Positions 25,601 to 36,706 of a stretch of DNA of 64,000 bases are shown here, piece by piece. The notes below the pieces were generated by a model. It ran no database searches and had not been told where the DNA came from. It saw only the letters and a program-made list of their open reading frames with translations. Numbering within the stretch: the first letter of the stretch is position 1; each line of letters opens with the position of its first letter. The translations under genes and the position numbers were made by a program. Source of the stretch: Phoenix dactylifera. Taxonomy: Eukaryota > Streptophyta > Magnoliopsida > Arecales > Arecaceae. The stretch lies in NCBI RefSeq assembly GCF_009389715.1, contig NC_052397.1, positions 16,874,129 to 16,938,128 on the forward strand, given 5' to 3'.

Positions 25601-28600
25601 CATAATAATGTAAAAGTACCTTTTCCTGCTGAATCTAAATGTATCCTTTAAAAATATGAACACATCTGGGACCAGAAAAAATGTCAAAGACTTCAATGTC
25701 GCATTTCTGCTTTCACTACAGCTGGGCTCTCCTCAGAACCCAACACAAATAGGAACTGCCACTTCAATGAGCAGAAACAGAAAAGCTTCACTGTATGCAT
25801 TGAGAGTTCCATAGTCCACACATCCAAGATAGGTCCCCAAGTCTTGTAAATATAGAAACAAAAATTTGGTTTAATCGTCCATTCATCAAAAGAAAAAATA
25901 TCTTGTTCACAGTAGGCCTGAGGAAGAACCCACAAAATTTTCAAATGTAACAAACCAAATAAAGATTAGAAGCACTGGATATTCATAATATAGCAAATAG
26001 AGGAAGTTAAAGAAATGGAACAAGTACCACTCAAAATTAAAAGAAAAAAAGGAAAGAAATGAGAAAAAATTCTGGCTGAAGTACAGCAGATATGAAATTA
26101 AAATGAATGTTTTAATATGCTTGCCATGCCTCCTAGTCTCAGTATACTACTAAGTATACAAATAAATCCTTCAAAAATATACCAACAATTCATTAACTAT
26201 GTTTTCCTCCTTAACAAAATGGACAAAAAGTGCCTAAATAAAGGGGAACAACAGCTTGAACACTACATAAAACCCAAAAACAAGGGGAAGAAAAAGAACA
26301 ATAGAAAAACATTGCATAGCAAGGAGATATACGCTGTGATATAACATGACAGAAGCACGACTTCCCCAAAAAAATAAAAACAGAAAAATAGTAATGTAAA
26401 TTTTGAGCGCAAAATAAAGATATTATAAGCAACATGCAGTTTTTATAAGTAGCACTAATTATTACACTGCAAAAGGATAAAAACAACATAATGGACTAAA
26501 CCCCTAATCAAGAAAGGAGCACATAAGAGAGATATGCATTCACTTGGAGGGCACTGAAATAGAAGTCTCACTCTCAGTCACAAGATCCACTTCCCACAAC
26601 CACAGGCACATATTACATCGCCAACAAGAAACCTTGCCATAGTAAGAAGCCTTCTACTGAAGGTGCAGTAACCTTTGTTATGACCTCCATTTCGTAGCAT
26701 GTAGGATCACAGCAAACGTTGCTTTAACCATCAACATATTTGATGAAACTATGACATAGGAAACCTCTAGTAACGGGACATTGATGTGAACCAACTCTTC
26801 AGAGACAAAAAGACATCTAGTAAAGGACAGTGAAGAGGCATACAGCAAATTATCTGGCCTGTAAAGACACGCAGTCACCTTGTCCATCTTCTCATGGCAA
26901 AAAAATTGTCAGAGGTCAGAATCGTTTTCCTACATAAGTATCCAAATATATGTGTAAAGCTTCCTGGGAACCTTAATATACCAAACAAGCTTATTACAAA
27001 TCTGACTACCCACTCCTATTAAACTTGTTTTCCAAATTTCTCATTTCACTATCAAGAAATTGTAGGTAGAGTACTTTATCAAAAGAACTATCCACCTAAG
27101 AAAAATGTATTAGGAGATACAGTGCCATTTTCAACATATATCCTTAGGAAACCTAATTAACAAATAATCCATAAAAGCAAATTAGAACTTCTTATACAAC
27201 TTCATACCATAGGGCATAACTGCTACGGATGAAGGTGAATTTGACCAGGTACCCAAAATTAACCAAAAAGCACTCATTCTCCTGTGACACATTTATAATC
27301 AGCATGTCCTATGATTAATTAAGGATGAATTTTACCATAATTAATTTAATTAACAAGTCATATCTCATTTATAAGGTGACCCTGTACTAGTAAGAGAAGG
27401 CCTGGTGGTTAAAGTTGAGATTAAGGATACAGATGTCATCACAAACATTCTCAAATATGCAAAGCACATCTTAGGACATAGGTTATAAGCATTTAAGACA
27501 AATTATAATTAATTATGAAAACCACAAGTAAGATAGATTTATAGGTCTTGGTATTTAAGGTAAAATGAAGAACCAGTTATGTTATCACTGAGTTGCAAAA
27601 ACAGATGCATTAAACATAACAAGATGCTGAATGCCTCATGAAGATGGGGAAAAAATCATTTGGAGACTTTTGCATACAGGACAAAGTGAAACTTTACGGC
27701 TGGAAAGGCATTTATCAATCAAGTAAAAGTATGATAACCTCAAACAACCAAATCATGCTTCATAACTATGAAAACAGAAATCCATGATCGAGATTAGCAA
27801 TCTTAATATTTAGCTCTTCCATATAACCAGAAGATTACAACAATGAACAATGCAATGTGGTTTGGGTTTATGTTTCATGTAAGTGTCTGAACAGGTCTCG
27901 GTTTGTTCGTACTGGATTGGGTCTCTCGGTCAAGTCGTCCTTTCATTTCATCAATGAAATGTGGGGTGGGTATCGCCCACCATTTTGCTCAGGAAAAAAG
28001 GTAGTGCAAACCTCTAAATGCACATCCACCTGAAGTTGTGCAACTTGAAAAATATTTAGAAGAAATTGTATTTGGGAAATAAAAAATATGGACCCACCCA
28101 ACCAGAACTAGGCATCAAAAAGGCACAAATTTACACACCAGTTTTAAAGAAATGCATCAATATAAACAGGCTTAAGGCTCCACGGTGTAAGAGACTATCA
28201 TCAGAACATTAGGCATTCTATTAAATGAAAGTAATGCAAGTGATGAAAACAAAGTTGTATAGTTCTTTACTTCTTATAGTATTAGAATCAAAGTTGGCGG
28301 AACTGTTCCGAACCGTCCGGTTCAGGACGTCTCGAGCCGTACCAGCGGTTTACCAGGATGGTACAGGCAAAGAATCCGAAACGCCGCATTAGAGGAGGAG
28401 AAGAAGAAGGAAAGAGAAGAAAAGAGAGAGGGAGCGGGGGAGGGAGAGAGAGTGAGAGAGAGGGAGGCCGGCGGAGGCCACGACTAAACCCCTGTAGAAC
28501 GAAATAGAGATCTCGCCGTAAAAAAATTTGCGATTTTTAAGTGAAGTCGCTCTGCCATAAAAAAATCATGATTTTTAAATGAAGTCGAACTTCACTTAAA

Positions 28601-30492
28601 AATCGCGAAATTTTTTACGGTCGGACCCTGTTTCGTTCTACAGAGGTTCGGCCACGGCCTCCGCCACGCGCACCAGCGCCGGCCTCCCCCACCCGTACCA
28701 GCGCCGGCCCTCCATCAGCCTCTGCCACCCTCCGCCGGCCTCCCTCCCTCTCTCCGCCTTCTCTCTCTTTTTTTCTCTCTCATTCTCCCTCTCCCCCGTC
28801 TCTTCTACTGTGTCGCTACGAGCCCGGCACGGCCCAGCACGGGCCCGTACCAACTCGTCCCATCGGGCAATCGGTATGGTGCCCGATACCGGTTCCGTCG
28901 ATGCTAATTAGAACTAAATCAAATAGTCAAGAGATCAGAATGGGATCAGATATATGAATGGATTTCCTAAATCAGAATCTTATTATAGAAACAAGCTAAA
29001 ATAATCTCTTCCTTACAGAAAGAGGAAAAAGAATGTTCGGATAAGTCTATCTCCATCCTTCTAAAGAGGCAAAATGGCCAAATTGAATCTGGACCTACTC
29101 TAAAAAATTTATGAGACTAACAGATCATATATTTGAAACTTTAAGAGAGGGAAAGATAGGGGTGGGGAGAGGGAGAGAGATCATTTTCTGCTTTCACAAC
29201 CCTACTCTTTGAATGATCTAATATATTTTTTTCATCTTTGTCATCTATGTTCTTTGAGTTTCTATAATGTGTACATAGATCTGAATGATACACATTAGTT
29301 GAATCTAGATTATCAAAGTTTTGTTTCCAAATACCAGATTCATTCAACTATCCTATCAATATCCTCTTGAAACTACAGGAATCGAATGGAACCAACGTTA
29401 AGAAGCCCAGACACAACTAACTGGCCTAAGGAGGTTCGCCATACCATGACGTACCGCCCCATACTAGGCGCACCATATTATACCATACTGAACCGAGACT
29501 CAATACACTAAACTGACCTCATACCGAACATACCGACACTATGCCAGTATGGTACTGGTACAAATTTCAGTACCAATGAACCCTGGAAGATATACTTATT
29601 CCACTAAAATAGACATCTCATATCCCAATCCCTGAAATCACTTCAGCACAAATACTCATTTAAAACTGCACCAACCCAAATTTTAAACAAAATACCAACT
29701 CTCAAATCACTTCTTAGAAGACTGACACAAACCTAGTAAAAACTAGCATAAGTAAAAAAACTGGGAAACACTAATGCACAGCCAACCAATAATATCATTT
29801 ATGTCAACATGTAACACCATGTTCATGAGAAAATAAAAAGAAACAGAATTCTAGATAGTAAATGTAAGAAAATTTCCAAATTGAAAAAGCAATATTACTT
29901 GATACAAAACAGAATTCTAGATAGTAGATGGGGGACAAACAACAGCCCGTTAATTCAAATATATTGAAACTATGGAAAGAATTAACTAAAAACCAGGTAA
30001 CAATCAACTATAGGGAAAAAAAGGATTCACGAGAACTTACAAGCAAATTCTACTGAGAAAAAATAATATCCAGAACATATATGTAGGTGGCATTTTCTAA
30101 AATCATAGAGAGGAAAACTTGAAAAGAAAAAAAATCACACCATGGATTAACACACACACACATCTCTTTCAGTTCATAACTATTAACTAACATTCATCAA
30201 CATAGAAGATAGCCACAAAAGAGCAAGTAATACATAAGGAATGTGAGTTCTTTTCTTTCCTTCTTTTCCAAGAGATGAAATTGAGAGAAAGGAAGAGAGA
30301 AACGGAGGTATGAGAAATGACCTGAGGAGTGAAGAGCAGAGGAGACCTTGCTGCACGTCTGGGGCTCTGTGGAGGGCTCTGCCCCATCAAATCTTCTGAC
30401 TTTCCTCGAGACTGAGAGCTAAGAGCCTGCCCCTCCCCCTCCTGCTGCCGCCCCTCCTCCTCTCCTTCCCGGATACTACTAACATTACCCAT
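22668..30492 (-). CDS. KINB1: SnRK1 (SNF1-related kinase) regulatory beta subunit, AKIN-beta1/GAL83-like, 278 aa, 4 exons
   Basis: The coding exons are 30322-30492, 24961-25139, 24677-24839 and 22668-22991. Introns are about 5.18 kb, 121 bp and 1.69 kb, all GT-AG, and the reading frame closes exactly. Residues 1-6 (MGNVSS) are an N-myristoylation signal, and [20 protein letters not shown] follows at 38-57. Residues about 92-171 form the AMPK-type CBM48 glycogen-binding domain ([35 protein letters not shown]). Residues 172-278 form the ASC/AMPKBI domain ([41 protein letters not shown]) that binds the kinase alpha and gamma subunits. The product tethers and targets SnRK1, the plant energy-stress kinase. 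Length and architecture match Arabidopsis AKIN-beta1 (about 283 aa). Exon 2 starts NPAVPLQR where many homologues have VPMVPLQR. No defect is visible. The 5' UTR extends beyond 30492, where purine-rich leader sequence continues to about 30900. Confidence 0.95.
24326..24377. repeat. Alternating purine-pyrimidine tract in intron 3 of the SnRK1 beta gene
   Basis: CTCTCTCTC runs into CATACACACGCACGCTCGCG and CATGCATGTGCACACACA. It explains the short open frames called on both strands here. Confidence 0.8.
28469..28667. mobile_element. Foldback element inside intron 1 of the SnRK1 beta gene
   Basis: GCGGAGGCCACGACTAAACC followed by CTGTAGAACGAAAT, then AAAATTTGCGATTTTTAAGTG, recurs as its reverse complement (CACTTAAAAATCGCGAAATT, TTTCGTTCTACAGAGG, GGCCACGGCCTCCGCC). 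The 200-bp hairpin is GC-rich at the base and AT-rich at the tip. Purine-rich (28385-28465) and pyrimidine-rich (28735-28800) flanks extend the symmetry, so the full element probably spans about 28290-28910. Nearby ATTAGAA words at 28282 and 28907 could be a target duplication, but this is unproven. Confidence 0.6.
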
Positions 30493-31504
30493 TTGGAAGA
30501 CAGATTTTCTGATCTAAAGATCAAATTTTGATGATCAAAACCTCCTCTTTCCCTCAATATCACCTTATTCCCATATAGAACCTTAAGCAAAAAATCAATC
30601 CATAAGCTAAAAACCAAAGATAAAAGTGACTGAAAGGCTAAAAAACACTGCTTGGAATGAAGACTACTTCTCGCAAAATCTGGACTCTGGAATGGATTCC
30701 ATTTTTTATCAATAGGAAAATCGAAATCGAAAGAGAGAGAGAGGATTCCAACACCTCCCTCCGTCTCCAGCTGCCCCTCAAAAGAGAGAAGGCTATAGAA
30801 AAGTTTGGAGAAAGAGGAGGGGTGGGGTAGCGGACGCTGGACCGGAACAGGGAAAACAGGCAGCCATATGTCTCTAGAAACAGAGCAAGAAAGGATAGCC
30901 CACGTCCACCCCCGAAAGAAGCACCAGCCCACTTGGTGGCCATCTAATTTTTATTATTAGCAACAACAGTAATAATAATAAAATTATATTTTTAAATAAA
31001 AAATATTTTTATATTAATAATTATATTTTTTTACTATAATAGATATTTCATACATTACAAATACGGATACATCTAAAAAAACAAGAAAACAATAAATCAC
31101 ATAGTATCCTAAACAATCCCTTCCTCAGTGCAGGGTGCCTCGGTGTGGCTAGCCACATAAGAAACTACTTAGTACGCGACTTCATTAGTTTCTCTGAATA
31201 CATGCTTAGCCTAAAAAATCACTCTATCTCCCACCACCCGATCAAATATCCTGAAGTAAGGTTTTATTATTTCTTTTTCTTGTTATTTTTTTTATATAAA
31301 TAGATATTGAATATTTAACCCTTCTTCTTTTTTTAACTTTTGCTTCTTTCCCCTCCTCCAATGAGTTCGGAAGACCATTCAGAGGCATCATTGCCGCTCG
31401 GAAACGGCAAAATAAAATATAACAACAGTTGTTATAATTAAATTCTACTACTCGCTGGATCAGGTGTTTGTCTTCCTCTAGCTTTACAATAAAAGGTGCC
31501 TGCC

Positions 31505-31510
31505 CACGTG
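31505..31510. promoter_or_regulatory. G-box (CACGTG) upstream of the SnRK1 beta gene
   Basis: CCCACGTGAC lies about 1 kb upstream of the SnRK1 beta ATG. G-boxes bind bZIP and bHLH factors and often mediate ABA, light or sugar responses. Functional relevance is inference. Confidence 0.35.
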
Positions 31511-31564
31511 ACAGGTGCAAGTAAAAAGAAAAAAGAAAAAGTCCCACCAGAAAATACGGTCATC

Positions 31565-31570
31565 CACGTG
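31565..31570. promoter_or_regulatory. Second G-box (CACGTG)
   Basis: TCCACGTGGG lies 60 bp from the first G-box. A closely spaced pair is more suggestive of a regulatory module than a single copy. Confidence 0.35.
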
Positions 31571-32284
31571 GGTATTTTCCCGGATGGGATCCCGGGACGG
31601 GGAGCAAATGAAAGTGGTGGGCCCATGAAAAGGAAACCTGAAGACTAATTAAATGGTGGGGCCCAAAAAAAGTGGTAATTATCTGTGGATGAATCACTCT
31701 ACGGGGTTCCTTTTTGGGTGTTTCCTTTCGTGCTATGATAAAAAAAAAAATGTGAAACACGATATTTTACGGCGACACCCAGCTCTTGTGTGAGTGCGAC
31801 ATCTTGACGGTACAATTTCCAATCAGAATAAAAAACCCGGGACCACCTACGACGTACGGCTTGATGTGGGGGACCCGGAAGGTGGACCCTCCCAGGCCAA
31901 TCGTGTGGTGGTAGTTGCACCAGATGGCAGCGAGGCATCGCGTCGATCCTATCTCCAGGTGTACCTTCAGTTCTGTGATAGCAACAGTGTGACGGTTGAT
32001 GAGGCGGGGACCACCGCTTCGATGGTCCACTTGCGTCCCTGTAGCGCGTCATTTCAACTTGCCTTTAGCCCATTGTGTCAGCGATGGTGGCCCCACGGTA
32101 TGATGCGCCTCATAGAATTTGATTAAATCATCAACGCAAGCAATGAGTCATAATTATCTAAATCACCACATTTTATATTCCCAAGTGTGTCTAATTTATT
32201 ATGTTGCAAGCTTCTAAAATATTATATCCCATAAGAGGGAGTCGCCTATGCTCGGAGGTTTATAGGAGCAGATAGCATTATTCT
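31571..32284. other. Upstream intergenic, nothing recognised
   Basis: Moderately GC-rich sequence with overlapping open frames at 31699-32126 on both strands. None shows a domain or gene signals. Confidence 0.45.
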
Positions 32285-32566
32285 AGAGAAGGCCTCTACT
32301 ATTATAACTGAGTGGATTCGCGACGTCCGATGCAGAAAGATGGCCACTCTATACTCAGGGATATACAGAGGCTGATGTCAGGTTGCCGCTCATCCAGATT
32401 GTTCATATGTTTCAGAAGACGAACATAGCTGCAGACTAAGTCGCCTCCTTTACTACTCATCATTCTGGAGAGGTGCTATGGATTAAGATTGCGGTTGTCC
32501 CATTATCTTTATGCTGGTTTCTTTCTCTTGATGCTAAGGATAATGCTCATGCTCATTTGGCGTGGG
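32285..32566 (+). mobile_element. LINE 3' end (RNase H tail), left part of a split copy
   Basis: Degenerate translation gives LRDIQRLMSGCRSSRLFICF and then SFTTHHSGEVLW, the C-terminal RNase H pattern of monocot LINEs (LLRDIRRLL..C, ADWVA.F...HSG.VLW). The copy is interrupted at 32566 by the hAT element. It resumes at 35552, where GGCGTGGGCTACCG continues to a poly-A run ending near 35589. Confidence 0.7.
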
Positions 32567-32817
32567 TAGGGGTGGCAATCGGATCGGGTCGGGTATAAAT
32601 GGGTCGGGTCAGATGCAGGTCAGGTCAAAAAATTATAAACCTGAACCCGACCTGTTTATTAAACAGGTCAGAAAATTACAATCTGAACCTGACCTGTTTA
32701 TTAAACAGGTAACCCGACCCGACCCGTTTAACCCGTTTAATAAAAAAAAAATTTCTCTCAACTCCCCAGTCCCCAGAGTCCCCACCGAACCCGTTCTCCT
32801 TCTCCAATCTCCACCTG

Positions 32818-33500
32818 TTTAATCCGCCGGCTCTACAGTCTCTTCCTCCCATCCTTCCGGCTTCCGCAAACCTGCAAATCCGCCGGCCCTACTCTCTCGG
32901 TTGGAAGAAGCCGACAATCGCCGGCCTGACTCTATCGGTTGGAAGAAGGCGACGATCTCTGGCTCGACGACGACGACTCTTGCGGAGGTGGAGAAAACGT
33001 ACCTCGAGGAGTTGCAGCTCGACGACGACGAGATCTGGCTCGACGACGACCTCTGGCTCGACGACGACGATCTCTAACTCGGGGTATTGAGGGCCGATTC
33101 ACCGAAGAAGGAGAACAGAGAGAGGGGAGGGCCCGAAACCCTAACCCTAGCCCCCACCGCCGCCCTCGTGCTCTGGGATTCTCCCCCCTTCGGGACGTCT
33201 CCGACATCCTCCCCACCGCTCGATTTCAGGTCAGCGGCGTCTAGGGGCGTCGCGGAGGTCGTCGGGACCGAGGATGGTGAGGGGAGCTTCCAAGCCTTCC
33301 ACGGGTCCTTGATCGCTGACTAAGGAGGAGGAGGAGAGTCCTATGGAGCCGATATGGAGGGGCGCTTCCCACTTCCAAGCCTTGCAGGGGTCTTTGGGAC
33401 CTTGATCGCTAAGGAGGAGGAGGAGGCCAGGAGGGTGCCATGGAGCTTCGGATAGAGGAAGGGGGAAATGGGGAAAGAGGATGGAGAGTTGCGATTCCAT
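32818..33500 (+). other. GC-rich leader-like block inside the hAT (possibly captured first exon)
   Basis: Contains ACGACGAC-rich tandem units (TCTGGCTCGACGACGAC, 32956-33075), AAACCCTAACCCTAGCCC at 33139, and two diverged copies of CTTCCAAGCCTT...GGACCTTGATCGCT (33287-33325, 33375-33413). Composition contrasts sharply with the AT-rich hAT ends. It could be a captured promoter/5' exon of an unknown gene or the element's own old 5' region. Open frames on both strands lack domains. Confidence 0.45.
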
Positions 33501-33569
33501 CAGCCTGACTCAACCGCCTGACTCAACCGAAGACGAAATTCCACAGGACTTAGATGGCTTGATCAACAG

Positions 33570-33794
33570 TGACCAACGGAAAAAAAAAACACACACTATT
33601 TGCATCAAATTATAAACAGGTTAAACAGGTTAAACGGGTCAAACAACTAAAACCTGTATCCGACCCAATTAATAAACAGGTTAAACGGGTCAACCTGTTT
33701 ACGACCCGAACCTGTTTAGGCCAAACCCAAACCTGTTTATGGCGGGTCGAATACGGGTCGGGTTGGCGGGTCGGGTCATATTTTGCCACCCCTA
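33570..33794 (+). repeat. Internal copy of the hAT 3' terminus
   Basis: Starts TGACCAACGG and ends TTTTGCCACCCCTA. It matches 35340-35551 apart from one substitution (GACCCGAACC versus GACCCAAACC) and a 13-bp indel in the GGGTC array. The octamer after this end, ACTATAGA, does not match GGCGTGGG, so this is not a simple separate insertion. Confidence 0.93.
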
Positions 33795-34433
33795 ACTATA
33801 GATATTGGAAAAAAAAAAGCTCTCTCTCCCCCACCCAATATATATGACACAATGCTATATAATATTGTACAATATGATATGATATGATGCCATATGATAT
33901 AATATCATATAACATAATATTATACAAATATGTCTGTGTGTGTGTGCCTTACAGAGTATCATCTAAATCAGAGCAAAAGTCTTATTCCACTGAAAACCTT
34001 GTTATTCAGGCCTTAGGATGTTCTTTTTAGTGCTTCAACGTTCATGGCTAAACTGTTTTGTGGAAACCCATCATAAGAAGCAGAGAAGGATCCAAGCGTC
34101 AAAGTTTTCATGTGATAACTAGTATACAATGAACCTCTCTATTTTTTCATGTGAACATTATCAGCCATAACTTATTCTGAGCTATAGAAGTTTTTCCCTT
34201 GCTACAAGGGGAAAAAGGGGGGAATTCCAGTATAAAACAGAAGAAAGAGGAGTCGGGAGATGGTTGGGGAGGCACCAATCATTTTTCACAAATAATGTGA
34301 GAACCTCCAAGGAAGCAAAACAATCAACTGCATGATGACTAGCAAGAGAGATTCTCCATTAAGGACATGGACTGATGAAACTAGAAGAAATTAGAGGAAT
34401 GGTAGATCATCAACGAGTAAAGAATGAATCAAC

Positions 34434-34740
34434 CTTGAACGCCTGGTCATTACATCTGACTTCACATTTTTGCTATCATTCCTGCTGCTTGGAGCCTTAG
34501 GTCCCTAAGTAAAGCAAAATAACAACATTTATTGAATATCAGAAACATTATAAAATATAAATTTTTAAGCTAAGAGCATTGTAAATTTTACAAGAGAACT
34601 TCATATTTTATTATCACTGGTATAGGTAAGAAAACCACACTTACCAAACGTAATGGAGGATTCCATAAAAGAAAGTGTTTTTGACTGCAAGGACTTCCAT
34701 CATTTTGTATCAAGTCTAAGTTCTGCAAATTGGCAAGCTC
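34434..34740 (-). pseudogene. Two captured exons of an Hrq1/YprA-like DEAD-box helicase gene
   Basis: On the minus strand, 34645-34740 is flanked by an AG acceptor and GTAAGT donor and encodes 32 residues including NLDLIQNDGSPCSQKHFLLW followed by NPPLRL. 34434-34504 has AG and GT borders and encodes GPKAPSSRNDSKNVKSDVM. The ...DGSP.S.K.F..WNPP pattern is characteristic of the Hrq1 (RecQ4-related)/YprA helicase family, which unwinds DNA in crosslink repair. Only a small inter-motif part is present; no helicase motifs I-VI are included. The intron between them (140 bp) is retained, so capture happened at DNA level. Exon frames are undamaged, implying recent capture. The family call is from memory of the motif and moderately secure. 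Confidence 0.65.
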
Positions 34741-35339
34741 CTAACACACGAACAAATAAAAGGAAAACTTCTTGAAATAAATTGAGGCATCCTTCATATA
34801 ATCACAGTTATTAAATAATTTGCAAAATTTGGCAAAGGAAAGTAATATCTAAAGTTACACCCCAAAAGTAACTTTGGTTTTTCAAAACAGAAGATACCTC
34901 GATATAATTACAAGATTCCCCAATAAACAACATAACCAATTATTGTCTACCTCAACAACATAGCTACCAAGCTACAAGCTGTTCCTTGCAGTGTGATTGT
35001 GTGTGAATAAGACTAATGCTAATTGCAATAAAGAATCAGCATTTGCAAGACTGGACCAAATATTAGACTATTCAAATTGAGAAGGTATTAAACTAGTTCA
35101 AGAAAACCCAATTTCAAATCTTGATGATCATAAATTTCAGGAAAATGTGGTATTTGGAAGTAAACAAGTTGATGCACCAATCATCATTCATGATAACACT
35201 TCATTGAACTACTTAATCAAGGCAAGAGAGTGTTGTTGTACACTTCATTGAAATGTGTTGTTGTACACTTCATTGATAAATCTTGATGATCATTCATGAT
35301 AACACTTCATTGAAATGTGTTTTTTTTTTCCGTTGACAA

Positions 35340-35551
35340 TGACCAACGGAAAAAAAAAACACACACTATTTGCATCAAATTATAAACAGGTTAAACAGGT
35401 TAAACGGGTCAAACAACTAAAACCTGTATCCGACCCAATTAATAAACAGGTTAAACGGGTCAACCTGTTTACGACCCAAACCTGTTTAGGCCAAACCCAA
35501 ACCTGTTTATGGCGGGTCGAATACGGGTCGGGTCATATTTTGCCACCCCTA
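35340..35551 (+). repeat. Terminal copy of the hAT 3' end
   Basis: Nearly identical to 33570-33794. Just before it, GTTTTTTTTTTCCGTTG faces CAACGGAAAAAAAAAAC across a 7-base spacer, a local palindrome at the junction with captured DNA. CATGATAACACTTCATTGAA also occurs twice (35189 and 35296), so the junction is rearranged. Confidence 0.93.
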
Positions 35552-35590
35552 GGCGTGGGCTACCGATATGTACTTAAAAAAAAAAAAAAT
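35552..35590 (+). mobile_element. LINE 3' terminus with poly-A (right part of the split copy)
   Basis: GGCGTGGGCTACCGATATG leads into a run of about 14 A, completing the LINE tail interrupted at 32566. Confidence 0.65.
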
Positions 35591-36119
35591 GTCTCCACAT
35601 AGTGGGGAAATGTGGAGAACATGTATATGAGGGTTCCGCCTGATAGTGACTGCATATCACCCAATAAGATGAGCGTGATGAAACGTGCAGTCATTTTTGT
35701 TTCAATTTGTTGATGGAGGAATGCAACAAAAATCTCACTAAGAAAAGAAAGGGTTAAGTAACTTATTTTTTATACCAAACGCCGCACATTGTGTTAGTGG
35801 ATGGTGAACAAACCCATCCAAAGCCACACAGTGTGCATAAGTTCTTCAATTTTCGTATTAGATATTTGCGTTACTATAGCAATGTTAGGTTTGATGAGGA
35901 TCGAATCGGTTGTTATGGTGGGACCCTGTGACGTTCCCCATGGGAGGGGAATCCTTGCGTTGGGACGAAAAGGAGTGGGGGGAAGCAAAAGAACGGGGCA
36001 GATTTTTTTAGCTCAAATGAGACAAGGAATCCAAAAAGGCAGGGAAGGTAGTTAGGCGTCGACATCATGATAGAGATAGGATGCGGGATGAGAATCCGAT
36101 GACGCTGCCTTGGGATGGA
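35591..36119. other. Intergenic, nothing recognised
   Basis: Short open frames at 35794-36055 on both strands lack domains. Confidence 0.5.
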
Positions 36120-36574
36120 ATCGAGCTAAATCGAATCAAGTAGCTAAAGGTTGGAGCTCGATTCGATTTAAAATATGCAAGCACGTCGACTCGAAATCGA
36201 TCGAGACTTAACATCCAAGCTCAACTCAGCTTGTTCAAACAAAAAAAAAACAACACTAGAGATCAACTCGACTCGACTATAATATCAACCGAGCCATACT
36301 TGAGCTCACATTCGAGTTCTAATTTGAGCCTTAGTCATAATTTATAAATATGGTTAAAACAAAATATAACATAATATTATATTTTAAAATATTAAATTGA
36401 TAATATATATTGTAAGTAAAATATAATATTATTAAAAATATATATACTCGATTAAGCTCGTGAGCTTTCGAGCCCAGTATTTTGCTACTCGAGTTCGACT
36501 TGAAAAATTGTTTGAGCTTCTCGAGCTTGATAATAGTTAAGTCCAATTTGGACCCGAGTCAAGTTTGCACCCCT
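36120..36574. mobile_element. hAT-type element fragment (right end visible)
   Basis: Rich in GAGCTCGATTCGA/TCGAGCTC words and ending AAGTTTGCACCCCTAA, whose complement TTAGGGGTGCAAACTT resembles the TAGGGGTGCAAA end of plant hAT elements. No matching left end or 8-bp duplication was found; it is probably truncated. Confidence 0.45.
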
Positions 36575-36706
36575 AATGGGGCCTTTCTTCGGGCCTTAAT
36601 GTGCCATTCTAGAGATGGTGTATCACTAAAGTGCAACATTGTACACTATCTAATTTTAGAGTGCAGAATGTAGCCGGTGGGATAAGGATATACAACAAGT
36701 AGGCAT

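Larger units (their letters stand above)
32567..35551 (+). mobile_element. Composite hAT transposon carrying captured gene sequence (Pack-hAT), 2,985 bp
   Basis: The termini TAGGGGTGGCAA (32567-32578) and TTGCCACCCCTA (35540-35551) are perfect 12-bp inverted repeats. Identical GGCGTGGG octamers flank them at 32559-32566 and 35552-35559, the 8-bp duplication diagnostic of hAT integration. Removing the element and one octamer restores a continuous LINE tail. The subterminal regions are dense in GGGTCGGGT/AAACAGGTTAAACGGG words. There is no transposase frame. The interior holds a GC-rich leader-like block (32818-33500), an internal copy of the 3' end (33570-33794), and about 1.5 kb of gene DNA with two helicase exons in antisense. 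Confidence 0.93.

Noticed and set aside
30387..30932. 181-codon open frame on the minus strand (MGWCFFRGWTW...)
   Set aside because: It overlaps the leader and N-terminus of the SnRK1 beta gene in another frame and has no domain.
31699..32126. Overlapping 87-117-codon frames upstream of the LINE tail
   Set aside because: No domain, no consistent start context, and both strands are equally open.
32932..33323. Arg/Asp-rich frames inside the hAT element
   Set aside because: Produced by CGACGACGAC tandem repeats; no homology recognised.
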